This document shows, one piece after another, positions 26,116 to 34,804 of a DNA stretch of 46,823 nucleotides. The stretch lies in contig CANGDZ010000022.1 of assembly GCA_947452785.1 (NCBI GenBank), positions 1 to 46,823 of the forward strand, in the 5' to 3' direction. Both the position numbers and the translations under genes were made by a program. The notes below the pieces were generated by a model. That model was not told the origin of the DNA. It made no database searches and was given only the letters and a program-made list of their open reading frames with translations. This DNA comes from Comamonadaceae bacterium. GTDB lineage: Bacteria; Pseudomonadota; Gammaproteobacteria; Burkholderiales; Burkholderiaceae_C. Every line of letters starts with the position of its first letter. Position 1 is the first letter of the stretch.

Positions 26116-27102
26116 ATGGCCACGCTTGATCCGACCGATACCTTGGCGCTACATCGCCAAAAAGTGATACGTATGCAGCGTATCCAAGACTTTATTTTTG
26201 AAAAAACCTCGATGACTTTTGCGATGACCACCTTGGTGGTGTTGCTGGGGATCATTGCTTCTTTGTTTATCAGTGCGTGGCCGGCATTGGTCGAGTTTGG
26301 TTTCCCGTTTTTCTACACCATCGAGTGGGACATCATCAATTCCAAATTCGGCGGCTTGATTGCCATATTTGGTACGGTGGCCACAGCCTCTATAGCGATC
26401 TTGATTGCCTTGCCGCTCAGTTTCGGCATTGCGGTCTTTTTGACCGAGACCTGCCCCAAGCCCCTGCGCAGGCCCTTGGGCACGGCCATTGAATTGTTGG
26501 CCGCTGTGCCTTCCATTATTTATGGCATGTTCGGTCTGTTTGTGTTTGCGCCTTTGTTTGCCGAATATATTCAGCCGGCCATTGCTGCCACCTTGGGCCA
26601 AATTCCGGGCCTGGGTTTCTTGTTCACCGGTGCGTTCAACGGCATCGGCATTTTGGCCGCTGGTTTGATTTTGGCCATGATGATCTTACCCTTCATCGCC
26701 TCGGTGATGCGCGATGTGTTTGAAATCGTCCCCCCCATTCTCAAAGAGTCCGCTTACGGCTTGGGTTGCACCACCTGGGAGGTGGTCACCAACATCGTCT
26801 TGCCTTACACCAAAACCGGTGTGGTGGGCGGCGTGATGCTGGGTCTGGGCCGCGCTTTGGGCGAGACCATGGCGGTCACTTTTGTGATTGGCAATGCGCA
26901 CAAATTGTCGCCCTCATTGTTCTCGCCAGGCAACTCGATCGCCTCGACCTTGGCCAATGAATTTGGCGAAGCCGAACCGGGTCTGCATTACTCGTCGCTG
27001 TTTGCCTTGGCCTTGGCCTTGTTCATCATCACCTTGATCGTGTTGTCTCTGGCCAAGTGGATGCTGCTTCGCGCTGAAGCCAAGAAAGGCTTTAAATCAT
27101 GA
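26116..27102 (+). CDS. pstC: Phosphate ABC transporter permease
   Basis: 328-residue inner-membrane permease with about six helices, forming the channel with PstA. Visible marks are [19 protein letters not shown], the [15 protein letters not shown] segment and the EAA-loop region [23 protein letters not shown] that contacts the ATPase PstB, with [14 protein letters not shown] after it. The AGG at 26107-26109 fits the ATG at 26116 better than the ATG at 26110, which would be only one or two bases away. Overlaps pstA by four bases. Confidence 0.96.
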   Translation: MATLDPTDTLALHRQKVIRMQRIQDFIFEKTSMTFAMTTLVVLLGIIASLFISAWPALVEFGFPFFYTIEWDIINSKFGGLIAIFGTVATASIAILIALPLSFGIAVFLTETCPKPLRRPLGTAIELLAAVPSIIYGMFGLFVFAPLFAEYIQPAIAATLGQIPGLGFLFTGAFNGIGILAAGLILAMMILPFIASVMRDVFEIVPPILKESAYGLGCTTWEVVTNIVLPYTKTGVVGGVMLGLGRALGETMAVTFVIGNAHKLSPSLFSPGNSIASTLANEFGEAEPGLHYSSLFALALALFIITLIVLSLAKWMLLRAEAKKGFKS

Positions 27103-27965
27103 GTACGCCCATTCACTTTGACGCGGGTATTTACCGCCGCCGCAAAATCAAAAGCACCGTCGGCCTGTTCTTGTCCATGTCGGCCATGGCTGTAGGCTTG
27201 GTCTTTTTGTTGTGGATCTTGAGCATCTTGATGTTCAAAGGCTTTTCGTCTTTGAATGTTGGCATGTTCACGCAAAGCACCCCCGCACCGGGCTCTGATG
27301 GTGGTGGTTTGCTCAATGCCATCGTTGGCAGTTTGATGATTGTGGGTAGCTGCACTTTGATCAGCACGCCAATTGGCGTGATGGCGGGCATCTATTTGTC
27401 TGAGTATGGCGAGCGCAGCAAGTTTGCTGCCGTGACGCGGTTTGTGAACGACATCATGCTGTCAGCACCCTCTATCGTGGTTGGCTTGTTCATCTACGCC
27501 ATCGTAGTGGTCAATGCCAAGCATTTTTCGGGTTGGGCTGGTACCTTGGCTTTGGCATTGATTGCCATTCCGGTGGTGGTGCGCAATACCGAAAACATGC
27601 TGCGCTTGGTTCCCGTCACACTGCGTGAAGCGGCCTTTGCCCTGGGCGCTCCCAAGTGGAAAGTCTCCACCACGGTGGTACTCAAAGCTGCGCGCAGCGG
27701 TGTCATGACCGGTTTGCTGTTGTCTTTGGCCCGCGTCAGCGGCGAAACAGCGCCCTTGCTGTTCACAGCACTGAACAACCAGTTTTACTCCACCAATATG
27801 AATGCCCCCATGGCCAATTTGCCTGTGGTCATTTACCAATTCGCCATGAGCCCGTACGAAAACTGGGTCAACTTGGCCTGGGGCGCGGCCCTGTTGATTA
27901 CCTTGACTGTCTTAGGCCTGAATATCGTGGCCCGAGCTGTGTTTAAAGAGAAAGTTGCAGTCTGA
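27099..27965 (+). CDS. pstA: Phosphate ABC transporter permease
   Basis: 288-residue inner-membrane permease, partner of PstC. Family marks: [46 protein letters not shown] and the cytoplasmic EAA loop [21 protein letters not shown], followed by [17 protein letters not shown]. The ATGA overlap with pstC couples translation. pstB begins two bases after its stop. Confidence 0.96.
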   Translation: MSTPIHFDAGIYRRRKIKSTVGLFLSMSAMAVGLVFLLWILSILMFKGFSSLNVGMFTQSTPAPGSDGGGLLNAIVGSLMIVGSCTLISTPIGVMAGIYLSEYGERSKFAAVTRFVNDIMLSAPSIVVGLFIYAIVVVNAKHFSGWAGTLALALIAIPVVVRNTENMLRLVPVTLREAAFALGAPKWKVSTTVVLKAARSGVMTGLLLSLARVSGETAPLLFTALNNQFYSTNMNAPMANLPVVIYQFAMSPYENWVNLAWGAALLITLTVLGLNIVARAVFKEKVAV

Positions 27966-27967
27966 AT

Positions 27968-28750
27968 ATGATCACAAACCCATCAGCTTCACCCGCGAAA
28001 AACGTGCTCGAAATTCGCGATCTGAATTTTTACTACGGCGCCTTCCAAGGTCTGAAAAATGTCAACCTGGACATCAAGGCCAACACGGTGACTGCCTTCA
28101 TTGGCCCATCAGGTTGTGGCAAATCCACTTTGCTGCGCACCTTGAATCGCATGTACGACCTGTACCCGGGTCAACGCGCCGAAGGCGAAATCAATTTCAA
28201 TGGCGAGAACATTCTCAACCCCAAGCAAGATTTGAATTTGCTGCGCTCGCGCATCGGTATGGTCTTTCAAAAGCCCACGCCGTTTCCCATGTCGATTTAC
28301 GACAACATCGCCTTTGGCGTGCGCTTGTACGAAAACCTGTCGAACAGCGACATGGACGATCGGGTCGAATGGGCATTGCAAAAAGCCGCCATCTGGAACG
28401 AAGTCAAATCCAAATTGAACCAAAGCGGTTTGTCATTGTCGGGCGGTCAACAGCAGCGCCTGTGCATTGCGCGCGGCATTGCGGTCAAGCCCTCTGTGCT
28501 GTTGCTGGACGAGCCCACCTCGGCCTTGGACCCGATCTCGACCGGTAAAGTGGAAGAATTGGTGCACACCCTCAAGAGTGAGTACACCGTGGTGATCGTC
28601 ACGCACAACATGCAGCAAGCTGCCCGTGTGTCAGACTTTACCGCTTACATGTACCTGGGTGAATTGATTGAATACGGTCAAACCGAATCCATCTTCATGA
28701 AACCCACCCGCCAAGAAACCGAAGATTACATTACTGGCCGTTTCGGCTGA
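27968..28750 (+). CDS. pstB: Phosphate ABC transporter ATPase
   Basis: 260-residue cytoplasmic ATPase that powers PstCA. Walker A is GPSGCGKST (residues about 47-55), the Q-loop lies in [15 protein letters not shown], the ABC signature is LSGGQQQRL, Walker B is [13 protein letters not shown] and the switch His is in [13 protein letters not shown]. Length is typical. In the Pho system it also takes part in signalling to PhoR through PhoU. It lies in tight operon order, 2 bases after pstA and 14 before phoU. Confidence 0.97.
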   Translation: MITNPSASPAKNVLEIRDLNFYYGAFQGLKNVNLDIKANTVTAFIGPSGCGKSTLLRTLNRMYDLYPGQRAEGEINFNGENILNPKQDLNLLRSRIGMVFQKPTPFPMSIYDNIAFGVRLYENLSNSDMDDRVEWALQKAAIWNEVKSKLNQSGLSLSGGQQQRLCIARGIAVKPSVLLLDEPTSALDPISTGKVEELVHTLKSEYTVVIVTHNMQQAARVSDFTAYMYLGELIEYGQTESIFMKPTRQETEDYITGRFG

Positions 28751-28764
28751 TCAGAAAGAGACTC

Positions 28765-29463
28765 ATGGAAAAACACATCTCCAGCCAATTTGATGCCGAA
28801 CTGACCAATGTGTCTAGCCGTGTGTTGGAACTTGGTGGTTTGGTGGAGTCACAAATCCGCCATGCGGTGTATGCGCTCTCGCAATTCAGCACCGAAGTGG
28901 CCGAGCAGGTGATCAACACCGAGGCTGAAGTCAACAAGATGGAAGTCGAAATCGATCGCGAACTCTCGTCCATCATCGCTCGGCGCCAGCCCACGGCCGT
29001 AGACCTGCGTTTGTTGATCGCCATCTCCAAAACCACCGCCAACCTAGAGCGAGTGGGTGATGAAGCCGAAAAAATCGCACGCATGGTCAAGGCCATTGTG
29101 GACAGTGGTTCATCGAGATCCTTGCCCGCTTCAGAGCTGCGCGTGGCGTCTGACCTGGCTTCGGGTTTGCTGCGCAAAGCTCTTGATGCCTTTGCCCGCT
29201 TGGACGTGACCGCATCCATTGCCATCTTAAAAGAAGACGATTTGATTGACACCGAGTTTGACGGCTTTGTGCGCAAATTGGTCACTTACATGATGGAAGA
29301 CCCGCGCACCATTTCGGCCAGCCTGGACCTGTTGTTCATTGCCAAAGCAATTGAACGCATTGGTGACCATGCCAAGAACATCGCCGAATTCACCATCTAT
29401 GTGGTCAAAGGCGCCGACGTTCGACATACCTCTTTGGCTGATATTGAATCTTTTGTCAAATGA
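28765..29463 (+). CDS. phoU: Phosphate signalling complex protein PhoU
   Basis: 232-residue, all-helical cytoplasmic protein made of two PhoU repeats. Each repeat carries the metal-binding E-x3-D-like pattern: INTEAEVNKMEVEIDRELSS in the first and LKEDDLIDTEFDGFVRK in the second, and both end in helices (LERVGDEAEKIARM; IERIGDHAKNIAEF). PhoU links the Pst transporter to PhoR and keeps the Pho regulon off in high phosphate. Its stop overlaps the phoB start by four bases, an order common in betaproteobacteria. Confidence 0.96.
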   Translation: MEKHISSQFDAELTNVSSRVLELGGLVESQIRHAVYALSQFSTEVAEQVINTEAEVNKMEVEIDRELSSIIARRQPTAVDLRLLIAISKTTANLERVGDEAEKIARMVKAIVDSGSSRSLPASELRVASDLASGLLRKALDAFARLDVTASIAILKEDDLIDTEFDGFVRKLVTYMMEDPRTISASLDLLFIAKAIERIGDHAKNIAEFTIYVVKGADVRHTSLADIESFVK

Positions 29464-30176
29464 GAACACTGCCCCGCATCTTGATCGTTGAAGATGAACC
29501 GGCGATTGCCGAGTTGATCGCGGTGAATCTCCGGCACAACGGCTTCCAACCCATTTGGGCGATGGACGGTGAAACCGCCCAGCGTGAATTGGATGATGTC
29601 TTGCCCGATGTGATTTTGCTGGACTGGATGCTGCCGGGAGAAAGTGGTTTGACGCTGGCGCGCAAATGGCGCGCCACAGCGCGGACCAAAACAGTGCCCA
29701 TTTTGATGCTCACGGCGAGGGGGGATGAGCCTGACCGCGTGGCCGGTTTGGATGCAGGGGCAGACGACTACATTGTCAAACCCTTCTCCACCAAAGAATT
29801 GCTGGCCCGCATTCGCGCAGTATTGCGTCGCCGTGCGCCCGAGCAGGCGGGCGGGGCCGTGCGTTTAGGCGACTTGGTGCTGGACGCCGATACCCACCGC
29901 GTGAGTTACCAGGACCAGTTGTTGAAAATCGGACCCACAGAGTTCAAGCTGCTGCAATACATGATGACCCATGCTGAACGCGTGCACAGCCGAGGCCAGC
30001 TCCTGGACCGCGTCTGGGGTGACCATGTGTTCATCGAAGAGCGCACGGTGGATGTGCACGTCAAGAGACTGCGAGAGTCGTTGGGTGAGGCCGGCATCAT
30101 GGTGGAAACCGTTCGAGGTGCAGGCTACCGGGTTACAACGACCCCGCTGGCCGCGACCCAGCTCAAATCAGCTTGA
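29460..30176 (+). CDS. phoB: Phosphate-regulon response regulator PhoB
   Basis: 238-residue OmpR-type response regulator. The receiver domain has the acidic pocket Glu11-Asp12, the phosphorylation Asp55 in LLDWMLPGESG, and the conserved Lys in DYIVKPFSTKEL. The C-terminal winged helix contains GPTEFKLLQYMMTHAERVHS, LLDRVWGDHVFIEERTVDVH and the wing RGAGYRVTT. When phosphorylated by PhoR it binds TGTCAT-type repeats; at least eight matching sites lie within this window. Confidence 0.97.
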   Translation: MRTLPRILIVEDEPAIAELIAVNLRHNGFQPIWAMDGETAQRELDDVLPDVILLDWMLPGESGLTLARKWRATARTKTVPILMLTARGDEPDRVAGLDAGADDYIVKPFSTKELLARIRAVLRRRAPEQAGGAVRLGDLVLDADTHRVSYQDQLLKIGPTEFKLLQYMMTHAERVHSRGQLLDRVWGDHVFIEERTVDVHVKRLRESLGEAGIMVETVRGAGYRVTTTPLAATQLKSA

Positions 30177-30205
30177 TTTGAACTGAGTTTTTCCGGTTCT
30201 TAGGG

Positions 30206-30211
30206 TATCCT
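30206..30211 (+). promoter_or_regulatory. Possible internal -10 before phoR
   Basis: TATCCT lies six bases before the phoR ATG, and no ribosome site is visible. This resembles the ykgJ-like and marR starts (possible leaderless start), but there is no good -35, so the evidence is weak. Confidence 0.2.
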
Positions 30212-30217
30212 GCCTCG

Positions 30218-31570
30218 ATGTTGTCTCGATTGCTTTTCGCCCTTTTTATCCTGTTGGTCACAGCGACTTGCGGCTTTTGGCTGGCCGGTAGTTCAGGGCT
30301 CTGGGTCTCTATCAACGGTGCCTTGTTTGCCTTGCTGGTGCTCGACTATGTTCGTGGCTACCAATTGGAAAAATGGCTGCGACAAGGGGAACCCCATTCT
30401 CTGATCAAATTGACAGGGTTTTGGGGCGAATTGTTGGACCGCATTCGCCGGGGCTACAAAATACGCGATCAATCGGCAACCCAACACCGGCAACGGTTGC
30501 AAGAATTTTTGTCTGCCATCCAGGCCTCGCCCAACGGTGTTTTGCTGCTCGATGAAGAAGGCCGCATTGAGTGGTGTAACCAAACTGCGGCAGCTCACCT
30601 GGGATTGCACGAACAACGCGATTTGGGCCAACACATTGGTAACCTGGTGCGTGACCCGGCGTTCACGCGCTATGTGGCCCAAGGAGATTACAGCAATGAA
30701 GTAATCATCGATGGCCGATCGAATTCGTTTTCGCAGTTGCTCAAATTGCAACTGCAATTGCACCCCTACGGTGAAAATAAAAGATTGCTGCTGACCCGTG
30801 ACGTCACGGCGCGTGCGCAGGCCGACCAGATGCGGCGTGATTTTGTGGCCAATGTCTCCCATGAAATTCGCACCCCTTTGACAGTGCTGGCCGGCTTTGT
30901 CGAGACCTTGCAATCCCTGCCGTTGAGTCCCGAGGAGCAGCGTCAATATTTGGATTTGATGGCTGTTCAAGCCCATCGCATGCAAGGCTTGGTGAGTGAC
31001 TTGCTGACCTTGTCGCAATTGGAAGGCAGCCCGCCGCCGCCCGTGACCGAAGCGGTGGACTTGAAGTCCCTGATGGCGCAGGTCAAATCCGATGCGGTAT
31101 CGCTTTCGGCCTTGCAGGGCAAAGACGGGCTGCCCGTGCATACCTTGACGTTTGATTTGCCCGATCATGTGCACGTCTTGGGCTCACGCGCTGAAATTCA
31201 CAGCGCGGTGTCCAATTTGGTCAACAACGCGGTGCGTTACACGCCTGCTGGCGGCAAGATCGACGTGGTTTGGTCTTTGGACGCCGAGGGGCAGGCTCAA
31301 TTTTCGGTGAAAGATGACGGCGTGGGCATTGCCGCCGAGCACCTTCCGCGTTTGTCCGAGCGCTTTTACCGGGTTGACCGCAGCCGCTCACGTGAGTCGG
31401 GTGGCACTGGCTTGGGCCTGGCCATTGCCAAGCACATTGCACAGCGCCATGGCGGCAGCTTTCATATTCAAAGTGAGTTAGGTAAGGGGTCTAGTTTTTC
31501 TTTGAGTTTCCCCAGCGCCAGGGTCAAAACGGAAACCAAAGCAGCTTTGGATCTGGCGCCTGAACTGTGA
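30218..31570 (+). CDS. phoR: Phosphate-regulon sensor histidine kinase PhoR
   Basis: 450-residue inner-membrane kinase. Two adjacent N-terminal helices (LLFALFILLVTATCGFWLAG, then WVSINGALFALLVLDYV) leave almost no periplasmic domain, as in known PhoR. A PAS-like domain follows (about residues 95-200), then the H-box with phosphorylated His215 in VANVSHEIRTPLTVLAGF, the N-box NLVNNAVRYTP, and the ATP-lid glycines DDGVGI and GGTGLGLAIAKHI. It senses phosphate through the Pst/PhoU complex and phosphorylates PhoB. It starts 41 bases after phoB and ends four bases before the convergent phnN. Confidence 0.96.
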   Translation: MLSRLLFALFILLVTATCGFWLAGSSGLWVSINGALFALLVLDYVRGYQLEKWLRQGEPHSLIKLTGFWGELLDRIRRGYKIRDQSATQHRQRLQEFLSAIQASPNGVLLLDEEGRIEWCNQTAAAHLGLHEQRDLGQHIGNLVRDPAFTRYVAQGDYSNEVIIDGRSNSFSQLLKLQLQLHPYGENKRLLLTRDVTARAQADQMRRDFVANVSHEIRTPLTVLAGFVETLQSLPLSPEEQRQYLDLMAVQAHRMQGLVSDLLTLSQLEGSPPPPVTEAVDLKSLMAQVKSDAVSLSALQGKDGLPVHTLTFDLPDHVHVLGSRAEIHSAVSNLVNNAVRYTPAGGKIDVVWSLDAEGQAQFSVKDDGVGIAAEHLPRLSERFYRVDRSRSRESGGTGLGLAIAKHIAQRHGGSFHIQSELGKGSSFSLSFPSARVKTETKAALDLAPEL

Positions 31571-31574
31571 CACC

Positions 31575-32144
31575 TTATTCGTGTGTGGGCCAATCTTGCA
31601 GCGCTCGCAGCGCCTTGAGAAGTTGCTGGCCAGAGGACGCCAGGCTGTCGTGGTTTTGAATTTCGATGAGTTGGCATCCTGGCGGCACGCGCAATGCCAG
31701 GGTTCGGTTGAGCCGATTTTCAATCGCCTGATGCGACTCACGGCCTCGCCCCAGTAGGCGCTGGCGCAAAACCTCGATGTCCGCCGTGATGTGCAGCACG
31801 GTCAACTCGGGGTAGAGTTGGGCGGCCTGTGGCAGGTGTGCCCGAGAGCCATTCACAAAGACCCATTGTTGCTGTGTCAATGGCCGCAGCTCCGCGTGGC
31901 GAATACCATACAGGTGCTCATTGGCGGCCCAATGCATTGCAAACGCTTGGGCGTCTAACAGCTGTTTGAATTGCGATGTTGACACGCTGTCATGCATTTC
32001 GCCATCGGCTGCGCAGGCTCGGTTGATGGTGCGGCGAGCCCAGGCGACGGGCCACTGGCTAGGTAATTGCGATCGCAGCCAGTTCAGTAAACTGTCTTTG
32101 CCTGCACCGGATGGGCCGACCACATAAATGAGTTGCGCGTTCAT
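31575..32144 (-). CDS. phnN: Ribose 1,5-bisphosphate phosphokinase PhnN
   Basis: 189 residues, guanylate-kinase-like fold. The Walker A loop is VVGPSGAGKDSLL near residues 8-20, followed by ARRTINRACAADGEMHD (the R-R-T and acidic binding region) and WAANEHLYGI. PhnN phosphorylates ribose 1,5-bisphosphate to PRPP, the salvage step after C-P lyase. The start chosen is MNAQLIYVV, whose ATG overlaps the stop of the DUF1045 gene by four bases; a longer frame would only extend into that gene. Last of three genes in the phnF-DUF1045-phnN operon. Confidence 0.92.
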   Translation of the reverse strand: MNAQLIYVVGPSGAGKDSLLNWLRSQLPSQWPVAWARRTINRACAADGEMHDSVSTSQFKQLLDAQAFAMHWAANEHLYGIRHAELRPLTQQQWVFVNGSRAHLPQAAQLYPELTVLHITADIEVLRQRLLGRGRESHQAIENRLNRTLALRVPPGCQLIEIQNHDSLASSGQQLLKALRALQDWPTHE

Positions 32145-32848
32145 CCGCGCAACTCCAAACTTTGCAGCCACTGAAAGTCAGCCCCTTTAACGGGCTCGGC
32201 AAACAAAGCGATGTGCGTGAATCGGCAGATCGGTAAAGTTTCAAATTGCATCTGGGCGGCTTGCACCAGGGCCTGGCGTTCAAGGTCTGAAATGGAGTGC
32301 AGGGGGCCGGTGAGCGACAGGTGAAATTGGTATTCATCCAACACCCAGGGGTAGCCCCATTGCACCAGCAACTGGTCTTGTGCCGGGGTCAATGGCGTTT
32401 GCCGACGCCGAGCCCAATCGGCTGGGCTCAATGGCTTGGCAAAGCCGTGCAAGCGGGTGACACACGCCGCGGCAGTGGACGCGATGGCGTTGGTGTGGCC
32501 TGCCGGTCGCAGAGACATAAAGCCCCCCGCGGTACTGACTTGAAGCGGCGGCAGATCGAAGGCGGGCAACTCTTGGGCCAAGTCCTGCATGGCGAGCAAC
32601 AGGGAGGCCACGCTGGCGTCAGGGCTCAGTTCAAATGGTGCTTTGAGCGTGGCATGCCAACCGTAGCGTCGCGGCTCTTGGGTGACAAGTCGAAATTGAT
32701 GTGCGTCCATGCCTGCGATCAGCGGTTGTTTCAGCGTCTGCCCCGTGGCTGCGCAGCGACCCAGCCAGTGACAGCCGGCAGCCCACCATTCGCTGTGCAG
32801 CGCGGGGATGAAGTAAACCGCATAGCGGTAAGCAAATTCAGTTTTCAT
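32141..32848 (-). CDS. DUF1045 phosphonate-operon protein with a 2H-phosphoesterase signature
   Basis: 235 residues. It matches the DUF1045 family found in phosphonate operons (start MKTEFAYRYAVYFIPALHSEWW). Two H-x-[TS] motifs are present: His65-Ala-Thr67 in YGWHATLKAPFEL and His176-Leu-Ser178 in YQFHLSLTGPL. Paired motifs about 110 residues apart are the active-site mark of the 2H phosphoesterase superfamily, which opens cyclic phosphodiesters. No function is proven for the family. It lies between phnF and phnN, overlapping both by a few bases, and no phnP gene is in the window, so a role in opening phosphoribosyl cyclic phosphate is plausible (inference). Confidence 0.88.
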   Translation of the reverse strand: MKTEFAYRYAVYFIPALHSEWWAAGCHWLGRCAATGQTLKQPLIAGMDAHQFRLVTQEPRRYGWHATLKAPFELSPDASVASLLLAMQDLAQELPAFDLPPLQVSTAGGFMSLRPAGHTNAIASTAAACVTRLHGFAKPLSPADWARRRQTPLTPAQDQLLVQWGYPWVLDEYQFHLSLTGPLHSISDLERQALVQAAQMQFETLPICRFTHIALFAEPVKGADFQWLQSLELRG

Positions 32849-33599
32849 GGTGATTGACGGTGAGGCTGACGCGATCGCCTGCAAACCAGGCGTAGGCAAA
32901 TTCAATGGGTGTGTGGTCGGTATCGATGTTCACGCTTTTCACCAACAACACGGGGCGCGTGGCAGATTGACCCAGCAGCAACGCGACCTCTTTGCTGGGC
33001 AGGCGCGCTGAGACGCGGCTTTCTTGTCGCATGTAGTCGATCACGCCATGCTGCGCAAAGCCTTCGGTGATGGAGCCCGTGCTGGTGACGATATCGGCAA
33101 GTTGTGCAAAGCGCGGCAAAGGAAAGTAACGTTCACTCACATGCAGTGGTTGGCCTGCGCCTTCACCCACCACTTGCAAAAAAAGCAGCGCACTCTCGGC
33201 GGCGACTTGCAGTGCCTGTGCCTGTTCCACTGTGGCGCAGACCGTCTGGCTGCGCATCACGCGCAGCTCGCCGCGCAAGCCTGCTTGCAACAGATTGTGT
33301 CGGTGACGCGTGCGTTTGCCCAGCGCAAGATCCACTGCCAAATTCTCCACATAGGTGCCGCTGCCTTGCGTTGATCGGACCAAGCCATTTTGCCCCAGAT
33401 GCGCCAAGGCGCGCCGAATGGTGTGCCGGTTGGCACCGAACTGCGCAGCCAGTTGATGCTCTGAAGGCAGCTTGATGCCGGGCGCATAAAAACCCTGACC
33501 AATGGCATAAGCCAAGTCCTGTGCAATGCGTGACCAGAAGCTTTCGCGCTCAGTGCCGACTTGTGGCTGTGGATTCAAAAAAGTCACTCCAGTTGTCAT
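32838..33599 (-). CDS. phnF: GntR-family (PhnF-type) transcriptional regulator
   Basis: 253 residues from MTTGVTF; a longer frame to 33671 would cover the promoter region. The N-terminal GntR winged helix is seen in YAPGIKLPSEHQLAAQFGAN and RHTIRRALAHLGQNGLVRS-type residues with GSGTYV as the wing. The C-terminal UTRA effector domain follows, with LHVSERYFPLPRF and the ending TPIEFAYAWFAGDRVSL. PhnF represses phosphonate genes and is released by a ligand. No ribosome site is obvious before the ATG. It is divergent from phnG; a PhnF-type operator lies between them and a second one precedes phnC. Confidence 0.93.
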   Translation of the reverse strand: MTTGVTFLNPQPQVGTERESFWSRIAQDLAYAIGQGFYAPGIKLPSEHQLAAQFGANRHTIRRALAHLGQNGLVRSTQGSGTYVENLAVDLALGKRTRHRHNLLQAGLRGELRVMRSQTVCATVEQAQALQVAAESALLFLQVVGEGAGQPLHVSERYFPLPRFAQLADIVTSTGSITEGFAQHGVIDYMRQESRVSARLPSKEVALLLGQSATRPVLLVKSVNIDTDHTPIEFAYAWFAGDRVSLTVNHHEN

Positions 33600-33642
33600 G
33601 AAAGATACACACCGATTGCCTAAGCTCAAGAGTATGTTCAAG

Positions 33643-33654
33643 TTGTATAGACAA
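33643..33654. promoter_or_regulatory. Putative PhnF operator at phnF/phnG
   Basis: TTGTATAGACAA is an imperfect palindrome (TTGT/ACAA arms) ending 19 bases before the phnG ATG and 44 bases from the phnF start. Its core GTATAGAC is the same as in the published Mycobacterium smegmatis PhnF operator TGGTATAGACCA. It recurs, with one change, before phnC. Confidence 0.78.
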
Positions 33655-33673
33655 GTAAGAGGGTGCCACAACG

Positions 33674-34180
33674 ATGTTTCAACCGTATGACCATGCCGAG
33701 TCTTCTACAAAGACAGAGCGACAAAAGTGGATGGCCTTGTTGGCCCGGGCGCCCCAGCCTCTGCTGGACGATGCTTTGACAGCCCATGATGCCGCGCAGC
33801 CTCAGTGGTTGCGCCGTCCGGAGACCGGTCTGATGATGGTGCAGGGCAGGGCGGGGGGAACGGGCGAGCGCTTCAATCTGGGGGAGGTCACGGTCACGCG
33901 CTGCGCATTGCGCTTGGCGCAGGCCGCTGACGATGCACCGGTTGGCGTCGCCTATGTCCTGGGGCGCAACCATCGCCAAGCGCACATGGCCGCAGTGGCC
34001 GATGCCTTGTTGCAAGACCCCGCGCAGCGTGCAGATCTGGAAGTAACTTTGTTGGCGCCGGTGCGTCGGCATTTGTTGCACCAACAGGCTCAGCGTCATG
34101 CACGAGCACAAACCACCAAAGTGGATTTTTTAACCGTGGCGCGCGAAGCAGGCGATGGCGAGGAAGGTGAGACCTCATGA
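33674..34180 (+). CDS. phnG: C-P lyase core subunit PhnG
   Basis: 168 residues. PhnG is a small subunit of the PhnGHIJ core complex, which with PhnI carries out attachment of the phosphonate to the ribose of ATP. Typical sequence marks are RQKWMALLARAPQP at the N-terminus, LRRPETGLMMVQGRAGGTGERFNLGE and VGVAYVLGRNHRQA. A GAGGG ribosome site lies 12 bases before the ATG, just after the PhnF operator. The stop overlaps phnH by four bases, first gene of a tight eight-gene operon to phnM. Confidence 0.94.
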   Translation: MFQPYDHAESSTKTERQKWMALLARAPQPLLDDALTAHDAAQPQWLRRPETGLMMVQGRAGGTGERFNLGEVTVTRCALRLAQAADDAPVGVAYVLGRNHRQAHMAAVADALLQDPAQRADLEVTLLAPVRRHLLHQQAQRHARAQTTKVDFLTVAREAGDGEEGETS

Positions 34181-34803
34181 ACACAGAAGTTTTGCAAAAC
34201 CTGGTGGCTGGTTTTGACCACGAGGCCTATGGCAGTCAAGCGGTGTTTCGCACGGCGCTGAATGCGCTGTCTCACCCCGGTCGCCCCTTGGACATGCCCT
34301 TGAGCACGGCATTGCCGCGACAGGGTCATGCCGCCGCCGCTGCCTTGCTGCTGGGCTTGGTAGATGCCGATACCGCGCTGTGGTTGTCGCCCGGCTTGGC
34401 AGGCAGTGATGCGGCCACTTGGCTGCGTTTTCATACCGGTTGCGCGTGGGTGTCTGACCCGGGAGTAGCACACTTTATTTGGGTGGCGCAAGGCGATGCC
34501 ATGCCTGAGCTGCAGAGCTTGCGCCAAGGCACCGATGCCTATCCTGATCAATCCGCCACTTGCGTGATCGAGGTGCAAAGTCTGCACAGCGATGAGGGTG
34601 AAAAAGGCGGCTGGATTCTGCAAGGCCCCGGTATCTTGGGGCAGCGCAGATTGCACGTGCAAGGCCTGCCGGCCGATTTTGAAACGCAATGGGCAAGCAA
34701 CCACGCCAGCTTTCCTTGCGGAGTCGACGTATTTTTGGCCACTGCTGCGCACATCGTGGGCTTGCCACGCACCACGCGTTTATTCACCTCAGAGGAAGCT
34801 TGA
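34177..34803 (+). CDS. phnH: C-P lyase core subunit PhnH
   Basis: 208 residues. Family marks: an N-terminal GFDHEAYGSQAVFRTALNA, LSHPGRPLDMP, and the C-terminal CGVDVFLATAAHIVGLPRTT. PhnH is structurally related to PLP-dependent enzymes but binds no cofactor, and is an essential part of the PhnGHIJ complex. Four-base overlap with phnG; phnI begins just after its stop. Confidence 0.94.
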   Translation: MNTEVLQNLVAGFDHEAYGSQAVFRTALNALSHPGRPLDMPLSTALPRQGHAAAAALLLGLVDADTALWLSPGLAGSDAATWLRFHTGCAWVSDPGVAHFIWVAQGDAMPELQSLRQGTDAYPDQSATCVIEVQSLHSDEGEKGGWILQGPGILGQRRLHVQGLPADFETQWASNHASFPCGVDVFLATAAHIVGLPRTTRLFTSEEA

Positions 34804-34804
34804 T

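Noticed and set aside
33600-33673. Possible Pho box between phnF and phnG
   Set aside because: Hexamers in 11-base phase (TGTCTA, CTTGAA, TCTTGA on the minus strand) match the PhoB consensus poorly; the PhnF-type operator explains the conserved part better.
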